Assembly: GCA_965223305.1 (NCBI GenBank)
Contig: CBDCWT010000013.1
Coordinates: forward strand, 1-64,000
Direction: 5' to 3'
Source of the DNA: CBDCWT01 sp965223305
GTDB lineage: Bacteria; Planctomycetota; Planctomycetia; Pirellulales; Pirellulaceae
Length of the DNA stretch: 64,000 nucleotides
This document shows positions 48,501-57,081 of the stretch, piece after piece. A model generated the notes under the pieces. It was not told the origin of the DNA and did not search any database. It saw only the letters and a list, made by a program, of their open reading frames with translations. Every line of letters starts with the position of its first letter. Position 1 is the first letter of the stretch. The translations under genes and the position numbers were made by a program.

Positions 48501-49867
48501 TTGACCGTGAGCTTGACTTCGCACTGTTCCGTACCGCCCGTGAACTGCGGGATGTCTGGTTGGCGGAATTCCTGGAAGGTAAGCGGATGTTCGCCGGTTT
48601 ACCACATCGCATCGCTTTCGCGTTGTCGGCCGTCGGCGGCGCTGCCCCGCTGGGTCCCTTAGTCAAACTTCTGCGGGAGCAGCAACTTGACGGGGCGCAA
48701 CTCGTGGACGTCTTGGTCGTGCTCGCATCGCACGGAAAGCCAACGCACGGCGCCGTGGTCATGGAACAACTCGCTGGCCTACCGGCCGAGGGAAAGCAGC
48801 GTGTATTGGAGGCGTTTCTGCAGTCGCCCCGAGACAGGCGACCCGCGAACATGGCGGCTGTGGCCCGGCTCCTGGACGACGACGATGAGCTCGTACGGCA
48901 CCACGCGATACACCTAGCCGGTCGCTGGAGACTGACCGCTGCCGTCCCAACCCTCCAGCAGCGCGCCGCCGCCGTGGAAATCGCAAACAGCGAGCGTTTA
49001 GCTGCCTCGGTGTCGTTAGCGGAAATTGATTCGGAGAGCGCACTGCAAACGTTGCGCGGTCTTTACGAGTCTGCAGAGAATCCGGCGGTTCGCGCCACTG
49101 CCCTCGCCGGGCTAGCTCGCATCTCGGCGGAAGAGACCGCCGTGCAGGCGGCCTCGATGCTAGCCAAGACTGACGATGAATCCGTCACGGTCATCGTTGC
49201 CGATGCTTTTCTAGGCCAACGGGACGGTCCCCAGCAGTTAACACGCGCACTACGGGGAGTCCGGTTGGCAGCGAAGACTGCCCAGCAACTGATTGACCGC
49301 TTGCGGCTGTCCGGGAGCGAACATCCGGCACTCGAAGCTGCTGTCCGGAGCGCTGGACAGCTGCCAGGGTCGCCGCAGGACCTCAACGTGGACCAGATCA
49401 CCAAGATCCTGCAGGACGTCCCCAGTCAAGGTGATCCAGCCCGTGGTGCTGCCGTCTTTCGACGAGAGAGGCTGCAATGCTTGTCGTGTCATGCCGTGCA
49501 AGGGCAGGGTGGAAAGGTGGGGCCCGACCTGTCCAGCCTCGGTGGGAGCGCGCGGTTGGGGGATATCCTACAGTCACTCATTTCGCCCAGCGCCAGCATC
49601 AAGGAAGGATACCAAACGACTCAACTGGTCACGGTCGACGGACGCCTGCTATCGGGAATTGTCCAACAGCAAACGGAAGACCACGTCCGTATCCGAGACG
49701 CGCAGGGCGTATTGCAGACTATCCCGATGGAAGAGATAGACGAAATAGTGGCAAGCCGTTTGTCGATGATGCCGACCGGATTGACCGAAGTACTGACTCG
49801 CGAGGAACTGGTGGACCTCGTGCGTTATCTCTCGGAGCTCGGCCGGAACACCGCCGCTCCACGGTGA
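45596..49867 (+). CDS. Giant SGNH-hydrolase / PVC-type dehydrogenase / HEAT / cytochrome c fusion
   Basis: 1,423 residues. After a signal peptide (VVVAVFVAVLCATTFLHAG) comes an SGNH/GDSL-like domain (LGNTLILRAAQFG, NLGWSGDTVTGTGR, DNGIHLNAHGYQQLA), then the PVC-type membrane-bound dehydrogenase domain (GFEISLFAADPMVSKPININWDEHGRMWVATSS; GLRWGPGGDLYFAQSIY; AIYIVDWYN), then HEAT repeats (many short helix pairs), and a C-terminal c-heme CLSCHAVQGQGGKVGPDLSSLG at about residue 1293. It is predicted to be exported and to couple sugar or ester oxidation to heme electron transfer. The ATG at 45596 fits the signal peptide; a much longer upstream open frame exists but has no signal. Confidence 0.85.
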   Translation: MSVVVAVFVAVLCATTFLHAGDDSGATAERHPSPFRGEPPRVDYSSISALPPRVNTNQATRDADQRLRVVLLGNTLILRAAQFGYLETELTRLLPGKAICFRNLGWSGDTVTGTGRIEFGPGEQNRSNWQRPDEATGDYGFRKMLDQVRRERPHVVLIAYGSNVAFAGAAGLRDFRAGLARLLEALEPTGAQTVLLAPPPREIREGLVGNLQAQNRWLAEVAAHLSQVARSGGRPFVNLYQDWPDNDDVPFTDNGIHLNAHGYQQLAAVAANALSPTARPWKVRLKHDGAVVQAEGATATNGKATEFGLRWEVHDQRLPSVAASEQGAATAGTSHRLLQIDGLVAGTYVLDIDGRRTARADAQQWSNGVLIRSGPDFERLEKLRETIIRKNRLYFYGLRPQNKAYTHLFRRHERGHHEAEIDRFALLVEEAEQEIARLATPVRRIYELVRENDYPDHEVPGEAAQPDIKRELAAFHVPDGFEISLFAADPMVSKPININWDEHGRMWVATSSIYPHLQPGQVPVDRIVVLEDVDQDGHADKSTVFAEDLLIPHSVIPGNGGAYVTQSTDLLFLRDTDGDGRADEKRVLFTGFGNADVHHMIHGLRWGPGGDLYFAQSIYINSTVETPWGIRVSNGSCIWRLRPETLQLERLSQGLVNPWGLAFDRWGQSFGTDGAGGSGIAYLFPGSAHATHDYAGRALPSLNPGRPKECGLEVLSGRHLPAGWQDTLMSNDFRANRVTRYELRESGSGYAAEFLGDMVWSEHRGFRPVDVKMGPDGAIYIVDWYNLIIDHGEVDFHHPLRDKQHGRIWRLAAKRSVTVERPRLAGAPTSELLDMLRLPEQWTRDQARRLLRERGAKAVLPELRAWLGDTERPLQEGDLLEALWVYQGLRSPAPELLHTLLRAQDHRVRAAAVRVLADWRNRVPDTMSLLRVAVTDEHPRVRLEAVNALRTIGTREAVEVALQAADHPLDRELDFALFRTARELRDVWLAEFLEGKRMFAGLPHRIAFALSAVGGAAPLGPLVKLLREQQLDGAQLVDVLVVLASHGKPTHGAVVMEQLAGLPAEGKQRVLEAFLQSPRDRRPANMAAVARLLDDDDELVRHHAIHLAGRWRLTAAVPTLQQRAAAVEIANSERLAASVSLAEIDSESALQTLRGLYESAENPAVRATALAGLARISAEETAVQAASMLAKTDDESVTVIVADAFLGQRDGPQQLTRALRGVRLAAKTAQQLIDRLRLSGSEHPALEAAVRSAGQLPGSPQDLNVDQITKILQDVPSQGDPARGAAVFRRERLQCLSCHAVQGQGGKVGPDLSSLGGSARLGDILQSLISPSASIKEGYQTTQLVTVDGRLLSGIVQQQTEDHVRIRDAQGVLQTIPMEEIDEIVASRLSMMPTGLTEVLTREELVDLVRYLSELGRNTAAPR

Positions 49868-50392
49868 GGGTGAACTGGCGGAGGCTTCTAAGGTCATTCG
49901 TCAGCGCTCGGGAGGGCGAGGCTCCTGCCGAGCCGGAGTACATCGGAGTGGTGGTGACGATGGAAAACCGTGGGCTAACGCCCAGCGGCTGATTTTGTGA
50001 CGGTCGCCATTCCTGTTGATCCTGTAAATCTTGTCAAACCTGCGGTTTCGTTTGCTCAGCTTCTGGCGGACGGCACACGGAGTGTGCCTGCTACATTAAG
50101 GCGGCGGCCTACGTTTCGGGAGGGCGAGCCTCATGCCGAGCCAGGTAATCAGCAGTAGGCCGAAACAAGCGGCGCAAAAAACCCTCCACCCACGTGTACA
50201 GTTCCCACGCCGCGCAGTTCCGGCAGGCGCCGGCGAACGCTCAACTCCCGACACAGCGAACCCTCCGCTGCCGGAACGGCGGCCAAGGCCTGCATTCGGA
50301 AGAAAGATGACGGTCAGTCGACTTTCCCGCTCCAACCTCTCTGTCGAAAGCCAGGTCTGCGAACTCGCTTTGAATGACGGTATACTGGTCGG
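49868..50392. repeat. Repeat cluster before the MoaD-like gene
   Basis: Contains the GGGAGGGCGAGGCTCC type (49909-49934 and a degenerate copy at 50116-50142), the ACCGTGGGCTAACGCCCAGC repeat (49967-49993), the TGTTGATCCTGTAAATCTTG type (about 50011-50040), and GACGGCACACGGAGTGTGCC (50069-50095). No gene is supported. Confidence 0.8.
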
Positions 50393-50662
50393 ATGCCAGT
50401 GGTCAGTTTTGCCTCGAGTATTGTGCGGCACACGGACGCACCTGACAGGGACGTCCCGGGAGATACCGTCGCAGAGCTACTGGAAGCAGTTTTTTCCGAA
50501 CAGCCGCAGCTGCAGAGTTACGTGCTGGATGATCAAGGTGCAGTCCGCAAGCATGTTGTCGTTTTTCTGAACGATCGCCCAATCCTAGATCGCCAGACCC
50601 TCAGCGACCGAGTCTCTCCCCGCGACCGCGTCTATGTCTTTCAAGCCCTCTCAGGTGGTTAA
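50393..50662 (+). CDS. MoaD/ThiS-family beta-grasp protein
   Basis: An 89-residue ubiquitin-fold protein with the diagnostic C-terminal di-glycine (VYVFQALSGG) and beta-grasp core VRKHVVVFLNDRPILD. Such proteins carry sulfur as a C-terminal thiocarboxylate in molybdopterin or thiamin synthesis or in similar reactions. There is no MoaE, MoeB or ThiG nearby; instead the BNR-repeat gene follows after 5 bases, a pairing known from other genomes. The ATG at 50393 has no obvious ribosome site. Confidence 0.8.
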   Translation: MPVVSFASSIVRHTDAPDRDVPGDTVAELLEAVFSEQPQLQSYVLDDQGAVRKHVVVFLNDRPILDRQTLSDRVSPRDRVYVFQALSGG

Positions 50663-50667
50663 CCTAT

Positions 50668-51777
50668 ATGTTTCCAGATCATCTGCACGTTGGAACTCGC
50701 AAGGGTTGGTTTGAGTTGCAGTCTTCGGCAAATGGTTGGAAGATCTCGAAGACCGCTTTTCTAGGCGCCCAGGTACCGATGTTCGTCTGCGACGCGGAGG
50801 ACCAGTTCCTGTTGGTGGCGCTGCAACACGGCCACTTTGGCGCCAAAGTGCATCGATCCAGGGACCTGGGAGAATCTTGGAGCGAAGTCACGACCCCCGC
50901 TTTCCCTCCCAAGCCAGATGATGTCCCCGACATCGTCGATGCGATGCGGAATGTGGTTGTGCCTTGGTCGCTGGAGTTGATCTGGGCATTAGAAAGGTCG
51001 AAGGCCGGCACGGTGTGGTGTGGTTCGATCCCCGGCGGGCTGTTTCGTTCGGATGACGACGGAGATAGCTGGCAGCTGGTCAGGAGTCTCTGGGATCAAC
51101 CCGAGCGAAAAGAATGGTTCGGCGGCGGCTACGACTTTCCTGGAATCCACTCCATCTGTATCGATCCGCGAGATCCGCGCGTCATTCGCGTTGCCATTTC
51201 GTGCGGTGGCGTGTGGGTAAGCGAAAATGACGGGCAGAACTGGCAGTGCCAGACTGACGGAATGCGCGCGGCTTACGTCCCGCCCGATCGAGCGAATGAT
51301 CCTAACATCCAGGATCCGCACTGCATGGTCCAATGCGCCGGTGCTGCCGACCATTTCTGGGTCCAACATCACAATGGGATCTTCTACTCAGCGAACACCT
51401 GCCGACAGTGGGTAGAGCTCGAAGACGTCCAGCCGTCATCCTTTGGCTTTGCCGTCGCGGTCCATCCAACCGACCCCGCCACAGCCTGGTTCGCCCCGGC
51501 GATCAGCGACGAGCTGCGGTACCCGACCGATGGCCGTTTTGTTATCACGCGCACCCGAGACGGCGGCCAGACCTTCGAGGTCTGCGGCCAGGGGCTGCCG
51601 CAACACAGTGCCTACGATCTGATCTATCGGCACGCGATGGCCGTCGACCGCTCGGGCGACAACCTGGCGATCGGCTCGACCACAGGCAACTTGTGGGCCA
51701 GCGGTGATGCCGGCGATTCATGGCAACTGGTGTCGAGCAACCTGCCACCAATCAACTGCCTGCAATGGGCAGAGTGA
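50668..51777 (+). CDS. BNR/sialidase-like beta-propeller protein
   Basis: The 369-residue protein shows repeated BNR-type blades: LGESWSEVTTPAFPP, DDDGDSWQLVRSLWDQPERK, ENDGQNWQCQTDGMRA, TRDGGQTFEVCGQGLPQ and SGDAGDSWQLVSSNLPP, with the S/TxDGGxxW consensus. BNR propellers occur in sialidases and photosystem assembly factors. No signal peptide is evident, so it is probably cytoplasmic. It starts 5 bases after the MoaD-like gene, so the two are co-translated. Enzyme function is not proven. Confidence 0.8.
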   Translation: MFPDHLHVGTRKGWFELQSSANGWKISKTAFLGAQVPMFVCDAEDQFLLVALQHGHFGAKVHRSRDLGESWSEVTTPAFPPKPDDVPDIVDAMRNVVVPWSLELIWALERSKAGTVWCGSIPGGLFRSDDDGDSWQLVRSLWDQPERKEWFGGGYDFPGIHSICIDPRDPRVIRVAISCGGVWVSENDGQNWQCQTDGMRAAYVPPDRANDPNIQDPHCMVQCAGAADHFWVQHHNGIFYSANTCRQWVELEDVQPSSFGFAVAVHPTDPATAWFAPAISDELRYPTDGRFVITRTRDGGQTFEVCGQGLPQHSAYDLIYRHAMAVDRSGDNLAIGSTTGNLWASGDAGDSWQLVSSNLPPINCLQWAE

Positions 51778-51800
51778 ATCAAATCAGCCGGAATGCGTTA

Positions 51801-51976
51801 ACCCGAATTATTCATGAGCGATCTGCTGCGAGGTCGTAAGTCCATCCGTGGCTTCGTCATGCTTCACAATTCTCCCTCGACGTATTGCTTCAATACGCCT
51901 GCGGAAGAATTGCTCGCCTTCCTTGCCACGAACGTACTTACAACCTCTCGCCACGATCTTCATGAATAATCCGGGT
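51801..51976. mobile_element. TA-flanked MITE, copy 2
   Basis: About 93% identical by eye to copy 1, with ends ACCCGAATTATTCATGA / TCATGAATAATCCGGGT and TA on each side (51799-51800, 51977-51978). It sits within AATCAGCCGGAATGCGT...TAGCATCCGGTT, whose unbroken form is at 37178-37206. Confidence 0.85.
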
Positions 51977-52032
51977 TAGCATCCGGTTCTTGCGCGGGTG
52001 AGTACTGTGGCTGATATCCCAGAGTTGGACAG

Positions 52033-53086
52033 CTACCGCACCAACTGTAAGATCCTGTGGTGGCCAGTGTCGACGACGAACAGGGAACCGTCCTGGTGAA
52101 CGCAGACCCCGTGCGGATGGAGTAACCGGCGCTTCGGTTGATCCGCTCCAGCACCCAGGACGCTAGTCAGTGTGCCGGCTTGTGGATCGTACAGGCAGAT
52201 CCGTTTGTTTTGATCGTCGGCGATGATGACATTGTTGTGGTGGTCCACGGCAAGATGCTTAGGCGAGTTCAACTGGGCAGTCCGCGCGGCTCCGAGCGCG
52301 GCGCCTCGTTCACCGGTTCCGGCAACCGTGCGGATTCTGCCGTCGCGTCCAACAACCCGCAGCGCGTGACCGCCGCGCTCCAGAATGTAGACATTGTCTT
52401 GCGTGTCGACCGCCACTGCGCGGGGATCAACCAGCGGGCTCTCGGTGGCTAGTGAACCGTCTTTGGGCACTCCTTTTTCGCCATTGCCGGCCACTGTGTT
52501 GACCGTCGAGGTTCTCAAGTCGATCATGCGAATCCGCCGGTTCCTGAGGTCGGCGACGTAGATTCGGTCATTCGTGGGGTTCAGCGAAACACACATCAAG
52601 TAGTTAAAGGTCGCTTTCGAGGCGGGACCGCCGTCGCCGCTAAAGCCGGCTTCACCCGTGCCCGCAAAAGTGCTGATGAGTCCTGTTTGCCCATCGATCT
52701 TGCGGATGCAGTGGTTCCAGCTATCCGAAATGTAGAGATCTCCGGAGGGCGTCACCGCAATGTTATGCATCCCGTTGAAAACGGCCTCTTTGGCGGGGCC
52801 ACCGTCGCCGGTGTATCCTTTCGTGCCATCGCCAGCAATGGTCTCGAAGTGGCCCTCGACGTCGAGCTTTGTGAACACGTCCGCCCTCGAGTTCCACGAT
52901 GTACATGTTGCCGTCCGCATCGAAATCCACCCCGAACGGCGACTGGAGCTGACCGGGATCGGGCGCGCTGCCTTCTTCAGCTGACTGACCAATCACAATC
53001 GAGGACTGTTGAGCCATCGCAAGCTGCGCTGGCAGAGCCACAACAACAGCAAGAAGCAGTCGAGTAAGGACAAAGGATCGTGACAT
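52033..53086 (-). pseudogene. Exported NHL-repeat protein, frameshifted
   Basis: A signal peptide (VLTRLLLAVVVALPAQLAMAQ) and a first NHL strand (SPFGVDFDADGNMYIVELEGG) lie in one frame. After 'VELEGGR' the frame changes near 52875-52885, and the other frame carries the remaining blades: VFTKLDVEGHFETIAGDGTKGY, AVFNGMHNIAVTPSGDLYIS, FNYLMCVSLNPTNDRIYVAD, VDHHNNVIIADDQNKRICLY. The repaired product is ~350 residues, a six-bladed propeller. As written it is broken. NHL proteins act as lyases or binding scaffolds; a role is not assigned. Confidence 0.8.
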
Positions 53087-53256
53087 GATTACCTCAGCGA
53101 ATAAGGACCCAATTGCGAAGTGATATGCCGAACTGGCCGAAGCTCTCCGGGGGACGAAGCACCCCGGGAGGGCGAAGCTCCTGCTGAGCCGAGAATTTCT
53201 GACGTTCCCAACACCTGAGACAAAACCCGCGCTTCATTCGTAAGGCCCCACGTCTC

Positions 53257-54876
53257 CTACGGCTCCGCCCCAAAATACCGTTCCAGCTGCTCGTCCGTCT
53301 GAGGCCGCGCGGCCAGACTACCGAGCGCCGTGAGCAGTGCCGAGGCTGCGAAACCGTAGCAGAACGGGTGTAGCGGCAACACCGATTCGAACGGTTTGAC
53401 GGCGTTACAAAGGGCGAACACGACGACACCTCCCAGCGATCCGGCGACCACACCGAATGCCGTAGCACGCTTCCAAAATAACGTAGCGAGTCCAGGCCAG
53501 AAGAGGGCACATCCGCTTCCCGCCGCGTAGTAGATGACAAGCGGCTGTAGGAACGGCGGTTCAGTGCGCGCCAGCAGAAAGACCAGCAATCCGGCGCCGC
53601 CGGTCGTGGAATAGCTCAGCCATTTCGTCGCCGCGGTTGACAGGCCTGGGGCCCACTGACGTTGCACGAGGTCCCTCACGACGGATGAGCTGATTACCAG
53701 CAGCCCGGAATCAACCGTCGACATCACCGCCGCGAAAGGCGCGGCAATGATAATGCCAGCCAGCCAGCTGGGGGCAACCTGCTTGGCCAGCGCAGGGACC
53801 GCCTGATCCGATTGGTGTGGCTCGAGTCCTAGATCGAGGGAAAATGCGCAGTTCATCGTAATCAAACTACTGCCGTACATGACAAACACGTAGGGAGCCA
53901 GCAACAGCATGGCGCGCTTCAGCGCTTTCGTGTCTCGAAAAGCCAGCAGCCGCGGAACGGTGGTCGGCATCATCGTGGCGGCGATCGACCTCAGCATGAA
54001 GAAGGAGATCCCCATGCTGATGGGAAACCAAGGATCGTGGCCAGGATTACCAGCAGGCCTAGGGCGCGGTCCGGTTGGCTGCTTTTCATAGGCCAGTAGC
54101 TCTTCGATGTTGTTGGGAATCCTCTGCGGCCCGGGTCCGTAGAGATAGGCCTGGGGGTCGGGGTCGATGCCCTTCAACCGTGCCACCGGGTCGGGGCGGG
54201 TACGAAGCTCGAGGGTTGCCTGGCTGAGCCCACCGGCCGCGTGGACGGCAAACGGTACTAGCAGCGCGATCCCCATAATCATCACGATGCCCTGCATGGT
54301 GTCCGTCCAAGCTACGGCACGAAAACCGCCATAAGTTGTGTACGCCACCACGCTGATCGCAAACAACACCAGCCCGGCCTCGTAGGTCATCCCCAGCATG
54401 TTCTCGAGTATCCGTGCGCCCGCAACAAACTGAGCCCACAAGTAGACCGTGGTGATGAAAACGATGACCAGCGGATAGGCGATTCCAATGGCGCGGCTCT
54501 GGAACCGCTCGCGTAACAGGTCGACCAGCGTCAGCGCTCCGGTTTGACGGGCCAGTCGATTGATCCGCTTACCGACAATTCCAAGTCCCACGATGGCTGT
54601 CACGACCGAACCGCTGACCCAAAACGCCATCGACCAGCCGTAGGAGTAGATCCTCGAAGGGTAGCCCAGAAACGACCCCCCGCTGGCCAGCGTCGCCACC
54701 CAGGACATCGCTAAGACCCAAGCCCCGAACCTGCGGCCGCCGACGTAGTACTCCGTTTCGAAGTGCGCGCCTTTCAAATGGCGGTGAGAAACAACCGCAA
54801 TTACAAAGACTGCGACCAGATAGCTCGCGAACGGCACCAACACAGGGATCCGGTCGATCAAGTCAGCCAGTGCCAT
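53257..54876 (-). CDS. Sodium:solute symporter (SSS family)
   Basis: 539 residues, ~13 transmembrane helices. SSS signatures include YYVGGRRFGAWVLAMSWVATLASGGSFLG and GGFRAVAWTDTMQGIVMIMGI in the conserved central helices, and IIAAPFAAVMSTVDSGLLVISS near the later part. It imports a solute with Na+; the substrate is not identifiable. The ATG at 54876 with GAAGGA upstream is used; a TTG at 54903 also exists. It is third in an operon after the sulfatase and the small membrane protein, which suggests transport of a desulfated sugar or similar compound. Confidence 0.9.
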   Translation of the reverse strand: MALADLIDRIPVLVPFASYLVAVFVIAVVSHRHLKGAHFETEYYVGGRRFGAWVLAMSWVATLASGGSFLGYPSRIYSYGWSMAFWVSGSVVTAIVGLGIVGKRINRLARQTGALTLVDLLRERFQSRAIGIAYPLVIVFITTVYLWAQFVAGARILENMLGMTYEAGLVLFAISVVAYTTYGGFRAVAWTDTMQGIVMIMGIALLVPFAVHAAGGLSQATLELRTRPDPVARLKGIDPDPQAYLYGPGPQRIPNNIEELLAYEKQPTGPRPRPAGNPGHDPWFPISMGISFFMLRSIAATMMPTTVPRLLAFRDTKALKRAMLLLAPYVFVMYGSSLITMNCAFSLDLGLEPHQSDQAVPALAKQVAPSWLAGIIIAAPFAAVMSTVDSGLLVISSSVVRDLVQRQWAPGLSTAATKWLSYSTTGGAGLLVFLLARTEPPFLQPLVIYYAAGSGCALFWPGLATLFWKRATAFGVVAGSLGGVVVFALCNAVKPFESVLPLHPFCYGFAASALLTALGSLAARPQTDEQLERYFGAEP

Positions 54877-54951
54877 CAGTAACACGTCCTTCTTCAACGG
54901 CAACTTCGCTTGTCACCCGCGGCGGTGCCCCGAGGTTTCCCGCCCGGAACT

Positions 54952-55296
54952 TCAACTGGCAGCGTCGTCGACCCGACCACTACTCGATTCCGGCAACTCC
55001 ATGAAAGGCTCGTCGTCTTTCAAGACAAAAACAGCGAAAAACCATGTAACCAGAATGAGCACGATCCAGGGGACGAAGAGTCCCCAAAAAACCCAGGTTG
55101 GAACGCCCCAGATCATGCTGGGAACGCGCGGCCGTTGCTCTGGCGGAACGTAGCCCATCCTGGCCAGCACCGTCGAGCAGTAGATGAACGCTGACATCCA
55201 GATGACGCCGACGATCTTCGCCTCTTTCCAGCACTGCTGATAGTGCCGGGCTTGAGAGCGGAGGAACGCAGCGCGAGCGTTAGGTCGGGAAACCAT
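54952..55296 (-). CDS. Small membrane protein accompanying the symporter
   Basis: 114 residues with two transmembrane segments (IVGVIWMSAFIYCSTVLA and WVFWGLFVPWIVLILVTWFFAVFVL) and an arginine-rich N-terminus. This is the size and topology of the DUF997/YhdT-like partners of SSS symporters. Its ATG directly follows the sulfatase stop (TAA ATG) and it ends 75 bases before the symporter start. It probably stabilises or tunes the transporter. Confidence 0.75.
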   Translation of the reverse strand: MVSRPNARAAFLRSQARHYQQCWKEAKIVGVIWMSAFIYCSTVLARMGYVPPEQRPRVPSMIWGVPTWVFWGLFVPWIVLILVTWFFAVFVLKDDEPFMELPESSSGRVDDAAS

Positions 55297-56763
55297 TTAG
55301 GATGAAGATCGGTCTACGAATTGAGGAGTTTCACCGGGAGTCGGCGAGTTGACGAACGTCCCGCGCTGGAGCACGGCCTCGCGGCCGCCATGCCTGTCGA
55401 TCAGCCGCTGCTGGTCGGACTTAGCTTGAGCATCAACCGCCTCGGGATCTAGCAGCTCACGTAGCTGCTGCTCCATCTTGTGCAGCAACGGCTGGAAGTC
55501 AGCGGATTCGGCCAAGTCATGGCGCTCCAGAGGGTCAGCTTCCAAGTCGAACAACTGTGGCCGATAGTGCACATAATGGATGTATTTGTACTTGCCGTCT
55601 CGAATCATGTACCAGCCGAACCGCGAGGCAACCGCATGGTACTCGCTGAAGGCAATCCGCGGAATCGAACGGCCTTCGTCCAGCGGCCACAGCGAATGAC
55701 CAGGAAGCGATCGCTCGGCCGCTGTCAGTTCAACACCAACTCCTTCCAAAAATGTCGGGTAGCAGTCAACCAGCGAAACCACTTGGTCGGACGCTTGGCC
55801 CTCAGGAACGTCGGGGCCCGAGATGATCAGCGGTACGGCCACGGATTCTTCGTACATTGTGAACTTCCCCCACAGACCCCTCCGTCCCATACTCTCGCCA
55901 TGGTCGCTGGTGTAGATGACCCTCGTATTGTCGCGCAGACCGTTCTCGTCCAGAGCCCGTAGGACGCGGCCGATCTGAATGTCGAGATGTGTACATGCGC
56001 CGTAGTACGCTGCGGTGACTCGCTGAATCTCTTCGGCGGAAAACGGTGGATCGAACTGCATCGTCTGGCGGATTGCCTCGATCGCCGGATGCGTCGGCCG
56101 CTCATCGGGTGCGTTCTGCACCGGAGGGTCGATCCGATCGAGCGGGTAGCGCGCGTAAAGCTCCGGCGGTGCGATGTACGGTGGATGCGGGCAGACGAAA
56201 CCGACGAACAGCAGCCACGGTTTGTCCGCAGGGCGTGAGCTGGCCTCGACCAGCCAGTTACAAGCCTTTCGAGCGATCTCCTCGTCGTAGTCCAGGTAAG
56301 TGGACGAGCCGGGCCCGGCGTCCAGGACGCCCCGCCTCATACCCTTACGAACTGGCACTTCATCCCGAACAGAGCCCAGCAGATCGCCGATGCCGTCGAC
56401 CACATTCAGAGGCACCAATTTCTGGCTGAAGCCGTCTTCGTCCGCGGCACTGCGGTAATGGAGTTTGCCGATCGCGTCAACCCGGTGTCCCGCTGCGATC
56501 AAACGATGTCCCCAACCGGGGACCCGCCCCTCATAGGGAAAAGCGTTGTCCCAGTACCCGATCTGATGGACGTGGCGGCCGGTAGCCAGACTGGCACGAG
56601 CAGGCACGCAGATCGGACAGTTTGTGTAAGCAGCATCAAAGCGAACCCCCCGGGCCGCCAACGCATCAAGGTGAGGTGTTTCGACGAGCGAATGGCCGTA
56701 GCAACCGAGGCAGTCTCGATTGTGCTCGTCCGAGAGAATGAAGAGCAGGTTTTGTGGTTTCAT
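55297..56763 (-). CDS. Type I sulfatase (choline-sulfatase/arylsulfatase-like)
   Basis: 488 residues. It starts MKPQNLLFILSDEHNRDCLG with the first metal Asp. The active-site motif is C52-V-P-A-R (ICVPARASLATGRH), where the cysteine is converted to formylglycine. DHGESMGRRGLWGKFTMYEE carries the later metal site, and LPGHSLWPLD and PQLFDLEADPLERHDLAE are typical of the S1 sulfatase C-domain. There is no signal peptide, so a cytoplasmic site is likely. The substrate could be a sulfated sugar or choline-type ester. It heads an operon with the small membrane protein and the symporter. Confidence 0.9.
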   Translation of the reverse strand: MKPQNLLFILSDEHNRDCLGCYGHSLVETPHLDALAARGVRFDAAYTNCPICVPARASLATGRHVHQIGYWDNAFPYEGRVPGWGHRLIAAGHRVDAIGKLHYRSAADEDGFSQKLVPLNVVDGIGDLLGSVRDEVPVRKGMRRGVLDAGPGSSTYLDYDEEIARKACNWLVEASSRPADKPWLLFVGFVCPHPPYIAPPELYARYPLDRIDPPVQNAPDERPTHPAIEAIRQTMQFDPPFSAEEIQRVTAAYYGACTHLDIQIGRVLRALDENGLRDNTRVIYTSDHGESMGRRGLWGKFTMYEESVAVPLIISGPDVPEGQASDQVVSLVDCYPTFLEGVGVELTAAERSLPGHSLWPLDEGRSIPRIAFSEYHAVASRFGWYMIRDGKYKYIHYVHYRPQLFDLEADPLERHDLAESADFQPLLHKMEQQLRELLDPEAVDAQAKSDQQRLIDRHGGREAVLQRGTFVNSPTPGETPQFVDRSSS

Positions 56764-57081
56764 GCGGGTGTGTCAAGCTGACGACCAGTTTTGACGTCAC
56801 CCTCCCGCTCGCGGGAGGGTCGGACGCGATAGCGTCCGGGGAGGGCCCAGCGTGGTGCGAACGAATTCCGTGTCCCGGCTCGGCAGGAGCCTCGCCCTCC
56901 CGACCGCCTCACCCATCCGATCGTCTCGCCGTCCCGATCTGATAGCAGCATCACACCCTAACAGAATGTCCGTGGTTTACAATAATCCGGATGATTGGTC
57001 GCCCTGAGTGCCCGCGCAGCCGCTATAATCGCCGACGCCGCACTAGGCGCTTCGAATGAACACATGAACGGAGAATGAACC
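56764..57081. repeat. Spacer with palindromes between sulfatase and RraA-like genes
   Basis: Contains CCCTCCCGCTCGCGGGAGGG (about 56802-56821), CGGACGCGATAGCGTCCG (about 56822-56840), and the minus-orientation copy of the GGGAGGGCGAGGCTCC repeat at 56876-56902. The last ~20 bases hold the ribosome site for the next gene (CGGAGAATG). Confidence 0.75.

Noticed and set aside
50096..50431. 111-residue minus-strand frame
   Set aside because: It overlaps repeats and the start of the MoaD-like gene; composition and position suggest a shadow.
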